A DNA stretch of 64,000 nt from Burkholderia diffusa (GTDB lineage Bacteria > Pseudomonadota > Gammaproteobacteria > Burkholderiales > Burkholderiaceae). The translations under genes were made by a program, and so were the position numbers. This document shows, piece after piece, positions 44,429 through 51,926 of the stretch; the first letter of the stretch is position 1, and every line of letters begins with the position of its first letter. The notes below the pieces were generated by a model. That model had not been told where the DNA came from, did no database searches, and worked only from the letters and a program-made list of their open reading frames with translations. The stretch is taken from NCBI RefSeq assembly GCF_902499115.1, contig NZ_CABVPN010000032.1, forward strand, positions 30,031-94,030. The letters are read 5' to 3'.

Positions 44429-45820
44429 ATGAGAACCACTTCCGCAATCGCAGAACTCGACCTGTACGTCTGGGAAGGCAAGGCGGACATCGTCGACCGC
44501 GTTGCCCGTTGCATGGCGAGCTTCGACGTCGAAGTGATCCGCGCCGACAATGCGGAAATTTCGCCGGAGCGCGCCGCATTGCGGCCGTCGCTCGCGATCA
44601 TCAGCGTGACGATGATCGAAACCGGCGCGGCATTCCTGCGCGACTGGCAGGCCAACATCGGCATGCCGGTCGTCTGGGTCGGCGCGGCGCGCGACCACGA
44701 CGCGTCGCAGTATCCGCCCGACTATTCGCACATCCTGCCGCTCGACTTCACCTGCGCCGAACTGCGCGGGATGATCGGCAAGCTCGTCACGCAGCTGCGC
44801 GCGCATGCGGCCGATACGCTGCAACCTTCCGAACTCGTCGCGCACTCGGAGTCGATGCAGGCGCTGCTGCGCGAGGTCGATACGTTCGCCGACTGCGACA
44901 CCAACGTGCTGCTGCACGGCGAAACCGGCGTCGGTAAGGAACGTATCGCGCAATTGCTTCACGAAAAGCATTCGCGCTACCGGAACGGCGAATTCGTTCC
45001 GGTCAACTGCGGCGCGATTCCGGATGGCCTGTTCGAATCGCTGTTCTTCGGGCACGCGAAAGGTTCGTTCACCGGCGCGGTTGTTGCGCATAAAGGCTAT
45101 TTCGAACAGGCGGCGGGCGGCACGTTGTTCCTCGACGAAGTCGGCGACCTGCCGTTGTACCAGCAGGTCAAGCTGCTGCGCGTGCTCGAGGACGGCACCG
45201 TGCTGCGGGTCGGCGCGACGACGCCGATCAAGGTCGATTTCCGTCTCGTCGCGGCCAGCAACAAGAAGCTGCCGCAACTCGTGAAGGAAGGCATGTTCCG
45301 CGCGGATCTCTACTATCGGCTCGCGGTGATCGAGCTGAGCATTCCGTCGCTGGAAGAACGGGGCGCGGTCGACAAGATCGCGCTGTTCAAGTCATTCGTC
45401 GCGGAGGTGGTGGGCGACGAGCGGCTCGCGCAATTGTCTGACCTGCCTTACTGGCTCGCGGACGCGGTAGCGGACAGCTATTTCCCCGGCAACGTGCGCG
45501 AACTGCGCAACCTTGCGGAGCGGGTCGGGGTGACGGTGCGGCAAACGGGCGGCTGGGATGCCGCTCGACTGCAGCGGCTGATCGCCCATGCGCGCAATTC
45601 GGCGCAGCCGGTGCCGGTGGAGAGTGCGGCAGAGGTCTTCGTCGACCGCAGCAAGTGGGACATGAACGAGCGCAGCCGCGTGATCGCTGCCCTCGACGCA
45701 AACGGTTGGCGGCGCCAGGATACGGCTCAGCAGCTCGGCATCAGCCGGAAGGTCCTGTGGGAAAAGATGCGCAAATATCAGATATTCGACGAAGAGCCCG
45801 AGACCCGCGAAAGCGAGTAA
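44429..45820 (+). CDS. Sigma-54-dependent activator with degenerate receiver domain (FleQ-like)
   Basis: A 463-residue enhancer-binding protein. Residues 1-125 resemble a receiver fold but lack a clear phosphorylated Asp. The AAA+ domain (about 140-375) has Walker A GETGVGKE, the sigma-54 loop GSFTGA in place of GAFTGA, Walker B GGTLFLDEVGDLP and RADLYYRLAVIELSIPSLEE. The C-terminal Fis-type helix-turn-helix is RSRVIAALDANGWRRQDTAQ plus QLGISRKVLWEKMRKY. It is 17 bp after tadG, so it probably belongs to the Tad unit and may regulate it; some FleQ relatives bind c-di-GMP instead of being phosphorylated. Confidence 0.9.
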   Translation: MRTTSAIAELDLYVWEGKADIVDRVARCMASFDVEVIRADNAEISPERAALRPSLAIISVTMIETGAAFLRDWQANIGMPVVWVGAARDHDASQYPPDYSHILPLDFTCAELRGMIGKLVTQLRAHAADTLQPSELVAHSESMQALLREVDTFADCDTNVLLHGETGVGKERIAQLLHEKHSRYRNGEFVPVNCGAIPDGLFESLFFGHAKGSFTGAVVAHKGYFEQAAGGTLFLDEVGDLPLYQQVKLLRVLEDGTVLRVGATTPIKVDFRLVAASNKKLPQLVKEGMFRADLYYRLAVIELSIPSLEERGAVDKIALFKSFVAEVVGDERLAQLSDLPYWLADAVADSYFPGNVRELRNLAERVGVTVRQTGGWDAARLQRLIAHARNSAQPVPVESAAEVFVDRSKWDMNERSRVIAALDANGWRRQDTAQQLGISRKVLWEKMRKYQIFDEEPETRESE

Positions 45821-45875
45821 TTAATGAGATAAAATCGCGTTGAATTACAACGACACGGGCGGGGAATTGAAATTC

Positions 45876-46583
45876 ATGAGCCATATGACGGGGTTGGGGC
45901 GGGCGTGTGTGTTGCTCGCCATGATGGGAGGCATGCAGGGCGCGTTCGCGCAGGGGTTGGCCGGCAACGCATCGCCGGCGGTACAGCAGGCGTCGGCACC
46001 GGTGGCGGCGATTCCGGTGATCGACCAGCAGGTTCAGACGTCGGTGCAGCCGCAGGCGGGCGAGACGACCGGGCAGAGCACGGTCGACGAACTTCAGCGC
46101 CAGATCCAGGCGCATTCGCTGACGGAAATGCGCACCAGCTATAACGGCAGCTACGGCGCGAGCCTGCTGTTCAGCGTGAAGGACGGTTCCTATTTCGTCG
46201 CGCTGTTCCAGCAGAAGGCGTTCTGGCGTGTGATCAAGACTTACGACGAGACGCGGGCGGAAACGATCTATCGCGATTTCTCGCGTCAGGCGGAACGGCT
46301 GGCCGTCAACGAACTGCGTGCGGCGAAGCTGGAATCGCAGAAGGCGCAGATGGACCGGCAGATCGAAGTCACGCAGGAGCGGGCGCGGCGTCTGCAGGCA
46401 GACATCTCGATCGCACGCGAGCAGCAGGCAACGGTCGCGGATCGCCAGAAGAGCGTCCGCGCCGAAACGGCGGCGTTGCAGGCGCAACAGGCGCAGCTTC
46501 AGTCGCAATTGCGCGCATTGCAGCAGCAGGTGCGTTCGCTGCAGCGCGAGGCCGACGCAGGCTTGCCGACGACGGCACACTGA
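45876..46583 (+). CDS. Exported coiled-coil DUF2968 protein
   Basis: A 235-residue protein: signal peptide (VLLAMMGGMQGAFAQ), a low-complexity Ala/Gln/Val region, a small beta-domain (HSLTEMRTSYNGSYGASLLF, FQQKAFWRVIKTYDE), then about 110 residues of heptad-like coiled coil (QKAQMDRQIEVTQERARRLQ). Function unknown. ATG 45876 starts the signal peptide; a TTG at 45840 is a weaker alternative. A terminator follows at 46635. Confidence 0.75.
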   Translation: MSHMTGLGRACVLLAMMGGMQGAFAQGLAGNASPAVQQASAPVAAIPVIDQQVQTSVQPQAGETTGQSTVDELQRQIQAHSLTEMRTSYNGSYGASLLFSVKDGSYFVALFQQKAFWRVIKTYDETRAETIYRDFSRQAERLAVNELRAAKLESQKAQMDRQIEVTQERARRLQADISIAREQQATVADRQKSVRAETAALQAQQAQLQSQLRALQQQVRSLQREADAGLPTTAH

Positions 46584-46634
46584 GCGATCACGGCACGGCC
46601 GGTGCGGCGACATGCCGCGCCGACCCACCAGAAA

Positions 46635-46662
46635 AAAGGGCAAGCCATTTGGCTTGCCCTTT
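46635..46662. terminator. Bidirectional intrinsic terminator
   Basis: A 12-bp perfect stem (AAAGGGCAAGCC / GGCTTGCCCTTT) with loop ATTT, between the convergent DUF2968 and hfq2 genes. Confidence 0.85.
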
Positions 46663-46666
46663 CGTT

Positions 46667-47260
46667 TTACTGGCCGTCCGGCACGATTCGCCGGCGGCGC
46701 GTAACGATCACCGGCCCATTGCCGCCGCGTGTGTCGGACGGCGACGTGTTGCCCGATGCGTCGCCGGCGTCGCGCGGTGTGCTGTAGCTTTCGCGCGGGG
46801 CGCCATAGCCTTCGCGGGGCTCGCGCGGCGCGCCATAACCGTCACGCGGTTCGCGCGGGGCGTAGCCTTCGCGCGGTTCACGGGAACCATAACCTTCACG
46901 CGGTTCGCGCGAGCCGTAGCCGCCGCCGTCGCCGCGCGATTCGCGGGCGCCGCCGTGCGAGCCGTACGGGCTGTGGCCGCCGCCTTCGCGGCCGCCCGGC
47001 CGACCACCGGTACGCGGGCCGCGGGGGCCGCCGCCGCCCGGGCGCGAGCCGCCGGTGTCGAGCTGGATCGTGGAAATCGCACGCTTGTAGATGCCTTGCA
47101 GACCCACGGGGGTGCGCAGCATCACCAGGTACTGGTCGAACGACTCGATACACCCCGTCAGACGAATGCCGTTGACGAGATAGATTTCAACACGCTTACG
47201 TTCCTTGCGCGCCGAATTGATGAAGTCGTTTTGCGGATGGGATTCTGCGGGATTGGCCAT
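46667..47260 (-). CDS. hfq2: Second Hfq (long, Arg/Gly-tailed RNA chaperone)
   Basis: A 197-residue Sm-fold RNA chaperone, about twice the length of E. coli Hfq. Residues 8-72 are the Hfq core: DFINSARKERKRVEIYLVNG (Sm1) and GIYKRAISTIQLD (Sm2), where the classical YKH is YKR. The rest is a Gly/Arg/Pro tail with five copies of a GYGSREPRE-type 9-10-residue unit (DNA about 46780-46930). Cepacia-complex species are known to carry a short and a long Hfq; this is the long one. The start is ATG 47260; the frame is open 153 bases further upstream without Hfq sequence. Confidence 0.92.
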   Translation of the reverse strand: MANPAESHPQNDFINSARKERKRVEIYLVNGIRLTGCIESFDQYLVMLRTPVGLQGIYKRAISTIQLDTGGSRPGGGGPRGPRTGGRPGGREGGGHSPYGSHGGARESRGDGGGYGSREPREGYGSREPREGYAPREPRDGYGAPREPREGYGAPRESYSTPRDAGDASGNTSPSDTRGGNGPVIVTRRRRIVPDGQ

Positions 47261-47446
47261 TGAGGTGCGGCAGGAGCCTGCGTCAGAGAATATGTTGTGC
47301 GTGTGTGGCGTGGTCGCCCACCAAGTGTTTGGCGGGATTTTACCCTGTTCGTTCCACCAGTGCGCAGTCGCGATTGTGTCGAACCGTAACCCACTATAGA
47401 CGTTCCCGTGCATTTGCGCGATTCGGTCGAATGGCTAGTGCCGTTT

Positions 47447-47463
47447 CGTTACGTCGCGTTACG
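47447..47463. promoter_or_regulatory. Doubled CGTTACG motif in the hfq2 / His-Asp peptide gap
   Basis: CGTTACG at 47447-47453 and again at 47457-47463, spaced by one helical turn (10 bp). The same 7-mer (or its complement) forms the cluster in front of the Tad/lipoprotein units. About 90 bp before the gene at 47554 and 190 bp before hfq2. Confidence 0.4.
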
Positions 47464-47553
47464 ACTCTCGCAACGGCGTAGCACCTGGCGGTGCGCGGCG
47501 CGATTACATTCGACGCGCATGCCGGGCTGGCCGGCGGATCCGGGAAGGGGAAC

Positions 47554-47835
47554 ATGAACAAGCAGGGATTGGCGGTGTGGATCGGGAGTGTGGCGTTGCT
47601 CGCTTCCGGCAGTGCAATGGCGGGACACGTCGACCTGTCGGTGGGCATCGGCGTGCCGGTCGCACCGGTCTATGCCGAACCGGCGCCGGTCTATGTGGCG
47701 CCGCAGCCGGCGGTGGTCGCCTATCCGGGTTACGGATACGGCTACTACGGCGACGAGGACGACGACGGTTACCGGAGATGGCGCAGGCACGATCACAGGC
47801 ATTGGCACAAGCATCACGACGATGACGACGATTGA
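47554..47835 (+). CDS. Small exported His/Asp-rich protein
   Basis: A 93-residue protein with a clear signal peptide (VWIGSVALLASGSAMAG), a hydrophobic Pro/Val-rich middle (VPVAPVYAEPAPVYVAPQPA), a Gly/Tyr patch (YGYGYYGDE), and a tail that is almost entirely His, Arg and Asp (RRHDHRHWHKHHDDDDD). The tail could bind divalent metals or cell-wall components. ATG 47554 follows GGGAAGGGG. No family assigned. Confidence 0.7.
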   Translation: MNKQGLAVWIGSVALLASGSAMAGHVDLSVGIGVPVAPVYAEPAPVYVAPQPAVVAYPGYGYGYYGDEDDDGYRRWRRHDHRHWHKHHDDDDD

Positions 47836-47862
47836 GCGCGACCCGCGCGGCGCCGGTGACGA

Positions 47863-48777
47863 TCAGAATGCGTAATCCGGATTCTTCGGGTCGAACGCGG
47901 ATTCGTCGAGCGTCGCCGGCGCGATCTTCTCGATGATGATCCGTTCGAAGATCTTGCCGTCGTTGTCATAGGATTCGACAGTCCTGAAGTACGGCGCTTG
48001 CAGGTCGAGCCCGAGGGTTTCCTTCTTCGCATAGAACTGCGGGCGGCCGGTCGGCGTCTCATAGGTGAGCGCGACGACGCGCACCCCGCCGATCGTCTTC
48101 GCTTCCACCTGCGTCGGCCGCTGCACGCCGGCTTCCTGGTATTTCTTCCCTTCGGTCAGGTACAGGTTCGTGATGAACTCGGTGCCGAGATCCTTCACCT
48201 GGTGATTCGACTGCGCGCGTGCGAGTGCGCCGTCGAGCGCCGTCCACAGCGGAATCTTGCCCAGCAGGCCGCCGAGATGGCCGTACATCTCGTCCTTGCG
48301 CCGGGTCGTGTCGTAGATCGTCTCCTGTCCCGCATGCGCGCCGTCCGGCAGCCATTTCGCATACACCCGCAACGGTTCGCGGGTCGTCTTCACGAGCATG
48401 CGGTCGGGTGTGTCGGACCATTTCCCGCTGATGCGCTCCTGGCGCACCATCGTGAACTGGTACGACGGATAGCCGTTGGGACCATTGCGGATATAGAGCG
48501 GAACGGTGAGCGGATCGAGTGTCTTGAACAGCGCCGTGAGCGTCGCGTCGTCAAGTTGTGCGAGCGTGCCGCGCTGGGCGGCCGTGCGCAGCCAGCGCGC
48601 CGGCTGCGCGACCGGCTCGCGCGTGACCTTCGCCAGGTCCGCCGGCAGTGCGTCCTCCTGGACCGCGCTCGCGGCAGCGGCGGTTTCCTGCGCATGCAGG
48701 CCGGCTTGCGCGAGCGACAGCATGCACACAATGGCCGCGGCGGCGTGCCGCGTGCGGCGCTTCGTTCCTTCGTTCAT
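47863..48777 (-). CDS. Exported DUF1571-like protein
   Basis: A 304-residue protein with a signal peptide (AAIVCMLSLAQAGLHAQ) and a DUF1571-like domain (SYQFTMVRQERISGKWSD, MLVKTTREPLRVYAKWLPDG, and the closing YDNDGKIFERIIIEKIAPAT). Function unknown; the fold recalls LolA-type periplasmic proteins. It starts 29 bp after the fadD stop, so it is probably cotranscribed with fadD, which hints at a lipid or envelope role (inference). Confidence 0.75.
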   Translation of the reverse strand: MNEGTKRRTRHAAAAIVCMLSLAQAGLHAQETAAAASAVQEDALPADLAKVTREPVAQPARWLRTAAQRGTLAQLDDATLTALFKTLDPLTVPLYIRNGPNGYPSYQFTMVRQERISGKWSDTPDRMLVKTTREPLRVYAKWLPDGAHAGQETIYDTTRRKDEMYGHLGGLLGKIPLWTALDGALARAQSNHQVKDLGTEFITNLYLTEGKKYQEAGVQRPTQVEAKTIGGVRVVALTYETPTGRPQFYAKKETLGLDLQAPYFRTVESYDNDGKIFERIIIEKIAPATLDESAFDPKNPDYAF

Positions 48778-48806
48778 CGACAGCGTCTCCCGGGGCGACG
48801 GATCGT

Positions 48807-50561
48807 TCAGCCTCGCTTCGCGGCGTTGAGCTTGGCGAGTTCCTCGTCGCGCAGCGCTCGGCGCAGGATCTTGCCGACATTCGTCTGCGGCAGCGCGTCG
48901 CGGAACTCGACGAACTTCGGCATCTTGTAGCCGGTCAGGTTCTTGCGGCAGTGCGCGAGCACGTCGTCGACCGTCAGCGTCGGGTCGCGGCGCACGACGA
49001 AGACCTTGATCCGTTCGCCCTGGACTTCGTCCGGGATGCCGATCGCGGCGGCTTCGCTGATGCCCGGATGCATGACCAGCACTTCCTCGATCTCGTTCGG
49101 ATACACGTTGAAGCCCGAGACGAGGATCATGTCCTTCTTGCGGTCGATGAGGCGGATGAAGCCGTGTTCGTCCATCACGCCAATGTCGCCGGTGCCGAGC
49201 CAGCCGTCGGCGTCGATCACCTTCGCGGTCTCGTCGGGCCGCTGCCAGTAGCCGCGCATCACCTGCGGGCCGTGCACGCACAGCTCGCCGGGCTCGCCGA
49301 TGCCGGCCCAGGTGCCGTCCTCGCGCCGGAAGCGCACGAGCGTCGACGGCGCGGGCAGGCCGATCGAGCCGCTGAATGCGGCCATGTCGTTCAGGTTCAC
49401 TGGATTCATCGTGACGATCGGCGAGCATTCGGTGAGCCCGTAGCCTTCGACGACCGGCCGCCCCGTGACCTCGTGAAAGCGCTCCGCGACCGCGCGCTGC
49501 ATCGCCATGCCGCCCGCCATCGCGAGCTTGAGCTTCGAGAAGTCGCGCTTGCGGAATTCCTCGTTGTCGAGGAACGCGTTGTACAGCGTGTTGATCCCGG
49601 TGATTCCGGTGAACGTTTCGTTGCGGATGATCTTCATCACCATCTTCATGTCGCGCGGGTTCGCGATCAGGATGTTGCGACCGCCGAGCCCCATGAAGAT
49701 GAACGCGTTTACCGTCAGCGAATAGATGTGATAGAGCGGCAGCGGCGTCAGCACGGTCTCGACGTCGCCCGAGACCTGGTCGGCGATCCACGCCTTGGCC
49801 TGCAGCAGGTTCGCGATCAGGTTGCCGTGCGTGAGCATCGCGCCTTTCGCGACGCCTGTCGTGCCGCCCGTATATTGCAGGAACGCGAGATCGTCGCGCG
49901 TCGTCTTCACCGGTTGCGGTTTGCCGCGTGCGCCGAGCGCGAGGGCGGCGCGCAGCCGGATCGCCTGCGGCAGGGTGTAGGGCGGCACGAGCTTTTTCAC
50001 GTGCTTCAGCACGAAATTGATCAGGCGCCCCTTTGCATTGAAGCCGTCTGCGAGCAGGTCGCCGAGCGCGGTGACGACGATGTTCTTCACCTGGGTTTCC
50101 GGCAACGCGTCCTGCAGCGTGCGTGCGAAGTTCTCGAACACGACGATCGTCTGCGCGCCGCTGTCCTTCAACTGGTGCGCGAGTTCGCGCGCGGTATAGA
50201 GCGGGTTGACGTTGACGACGATCGCGCCGGTTTTCAGCGTCCCGAACAGCGCGACCGGGTACTGGAACGTATTCGGCAGCATGATCGCGACGCGGTCGCC
50301 CGGTTTCACGCCGGTGCTTTGCAGATACGACGCGAACGCCTCGACTTTCTGCGCGAGCGTGCGGTAGGTCATCGATGCGCCTGCGCTCACGTAGGCGACC
50401 CGCTCGGCGAAGCGTGTCGTGCATTCGTCGAAGAATTGCACGAGCGATGCGTATTGCGTGACGTCGATCTCGTGCGGCACGCCGGGCGGATACGACGCGT
50501 ACCAGATGCCATCGGTGTTCGGCGGGAGCTGGGCCGCTGCGGTTGCTGCGGATGATGACAT
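48807..50561 (-). CDS. fadD: Long-chain fatty-acid-CoA ligase
   Basis: A 584-residue ANL-superfamily AMP-forming ligase. ATP/AMP motif YTGGTTGVAKGAMLTHGN, the adenylate motif VEGYGLTECSPIVTMNPV, and the hinge WLGTGDIGVMDEHGFIRLID with the C-terminal Lys segment NVGKILRRALRDEEL. It activates exogenous fatty acids for beta-oxidation at the inner membrane. The 330 bp upstream hold a 49-bp hairpin repeat array, then the PsrA-like regulator gene on the same strand. Confidence 0.94.
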   Translation of the reverse strand: MSSSAATAAAQLPPNTDGIWYASYPPGVPHEIDVTQYASLVQFFDECTTRFAERVAYVSAGASMTYRTLAQKVEAFASYLQSTGVKPGDRVAIMLPNTFQYPVALFGTLKTGAIVVNVNPLYTARELAHQLKDSGAQTIVVFENFARTLQDALPETQVKNIVVTALGDLLADGFNAKGRLINFVLKHVKKLVPPYTLPQAIRLRAALALGARGKPQPVKTTRDDLAFLQYTGGTTGVAKGAMLTHGNLIANLLQAKAWIADQVSGDVETVLTPLPLYHIYSLTVNAFIFMGLGGRNILIANPRDMKMVMKIIRNETFTGITGINTLYNAFLDNEEFRKRDFSKLKLAMAGGMAMQRAVAERFHEVTGRPVVEGYGLTECSPIVTMNPVNLNDMAAFSGSIGLPAPSTLVRFRREDGTWAGIGEPGELCVHGPQVMRGYWQRPDETAKVIDADGWLGTGDIGVMDEHGFIRLIDRKKDMILVSGFNVYPNEIEEVLVMHPGISEAAAIGIPDEVQGERIKVFVVRRDPTLTVDDVLAHCRKNLTGYKMPKFVEFRDALPQTNVGKILRRALRDEELAKLNAAKRG

Positions 50562-50578
50562 GATGTGTCTCCGTTGTC

Positions 50579-50775
50579 GGTGAGAGTTGGCGCTTCAGCG
50601 CCTACTCTCACCCCATGCTTTGCGGTCGGTGAGAGTTGGCGCTTCGGCGCTTACGCTCACCCCATGCTTTACGTTCGGCGAGAGTCGACGCTTCAGCGCC
50701 TACTCTCACCCCATGCTTTGCGGTCGGCGAGAGTTGACGCTTCTGCGCGATGTTCTCGCCATGCCTTCTTGTCGA
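50579..50775. repeat. Array of four 49-bp hairpin-forming tandem repeats
   Basis: The copies start at about 50579, 50628, 50677 and 50726 with an exact 49-bp period. Each holds a 34-nt palindrome (GGTGAGAGT ... ACTCTCACC with inner GGCGC / GCGCC) that folds into a ~15-bp stem, plus a spacer like CCATGCTTTGCGGTC. The first three are close to identical, the fourth is degenerate, and a fifth trace may lie at 50778. The array fills the fadD upstream region between the PsrA-like stop and the fadD start. Confidence 0.9.
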
Positions 50776-50891
50776 CGAGCGCAAGCCAGCGTCGGCTCCC
50801 GCCGCATGACATTCGTTCGGCCCGGGCCAGCGCATCAACGCCGGTCCGGGCCGCCAAAATCGTGAATCGCCGCCTGAGCGGCTCGGCGCGA

Positions 50892-51710
50892 TCAGCTCGC
50901 CGAATGCACCGTCGCCGGATCGGCAGCCGACGCGCTCGAGGACAGCCCGAACGCCTCGCTCGCACCCGCATCGTCGAGCACGGCCGCGAAGATCGACAAC
51001 TGCGCGCAGTCGGGCATCGGCGCCTTCAGTGCGGCGACGATCAGCGACGACAGCCGCGCGATCATCTGCACGTCGTTCATCGTGCGGCCTTGCGAGAATT
51101 CGTCGATCAGGCTTTCGGTTTCGGCGCCTGCCAGCGCGCCGGACAGCGCACCGATCGCGAAATGCAGCCGCCAGCCGAGCTCCGTGCGCGGCAGATGCGG
51201 CAGCGCGCGCTGGAACGCGTCGAAGAAGCGGCCGGCGACGCTCGCGTAGTGCGCGGTCAGGAAGTTGCGCACGAACGGCGACGGGTCGGTGTACGCGCGG
51301 CCGATCAGCCGCAGGAATGCGGGGCCGCCGCGGTCGGGGTCGCGCGACGCCTTCAGCGCGGGAATGAACATCGCGCCGAGCACGTGTTCGCAGGTGATAT
51401 GCGCACCGAGCTGCGCATCGAAGCGGTCGAGGATGCCGAGGCGCTCCTGGTTGAGCTGGTCGAGCCGACGCGACAGCATCGCGTGGATCAGCGCTTCCTT
51501 GCTGCCGAAGTGGTAGTTGACCGCGGCGAGGTTCACCGCCGCGCGCGACGTGATCTGCCGCATCGACATCGCTTCGAAGCCGTGCTCGATGAACAGGTCC
51601 TCGGCCGCATCGAGAATGCGCGCCTTCGTCCCGCCGGTCTGCCGATTGCCGGATGACCGCGTCCCGGACGGCCGTCCCGCCGACGGTCGCCCCTCCTGAC
51701 TGACTGCCAT
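50892..51710 (-). CDS. PsrA-like TetR-family regulator
   Basis: A 272-residue repressor. The N-terminal TetR helix-turn-helix is KARILDAAEDLFIEHGFEAM plus MRQITSRAAVNLAAVNYHFG (then SKEALIHAMLSRRL), very like Pseudomonas PsrA, the long-chain fatty-acid sensor. The C-terminal ligand half is all-helical. ATG 51710 is used; the extra 69 residues available upstream are not TetR-like. Its place upstream of fadD and the PsrA-type box at 51768 support a fatty-acid regulator. Confidence 0.85.
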   Translation of the reverse strand: MAVSQEGRPSAGRPSGTRSSGNRQTGGTKARILDAAEDLFIEHGFEAMSMRQITSRAAVNLAAVNYHFGSKEALIHAMLSRRLDQLNQERLGILDRFDAQLGAHITCEHVLGAMFIPALKASRDPDRGGPAFLRLIGRAYTDPSPFVRNFLTAHYASVAGRFFDAFQRALPHLPRTELGWRLHFAIGALSGALAGAETESLIDEFSQGRTMNDVQMIARLSSLIVAALKAPMPDCAQLSIFAAVLDDAGASEAFGLSSSASAADPATVHSAS

Positions 51711-51767
51711 GTCCCGCCTCCCAATGCCGGTCGCCCGGCCGCGAACAGGTGATTTGATTATCTGATT

Positions 51768-51781
51768 CAAACAGCCGTTTT
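51768..51781. promoter_or_regulatory. PsrA-type box upstream of the TetR gene
   Basis: CAAAC-AGCC-GTTTT fits the known PsrA consensus (G/C)AAAC(N2-4)GTTT(G/C) except for the last base. It lies 58 bp before the regulator start, in an AT-rich stretch, so autoregulation is likely. Confidence 0.5.
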
Positions 51782-51926
51782 TATTAAGATAAAAAAACGC
51801 GGGCGGCACGGGCAAGCGAGGAATCTGGACAAATTCCTCTAGTTCGATGTGCAGATGCGGAAAGTATGTCGCGTGGCCCCGGCGGGACGGGGCACGCGTG
51901 ATGGTGCGATGCGGCAATATGCAGGC

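Noticed and set aside
47863..50424. A single 853-codon minus-strand frame
   Set aside because: Only the 3' part from 48777 is the DUF1571 gene; the rest overlaps fadD in another frame and has no features.
50579..50775. CRISPR array
   Set aside because: Period of 49 bp with a conserved spacer and strong palindromes; spacers are not unique and no cas gene is near.
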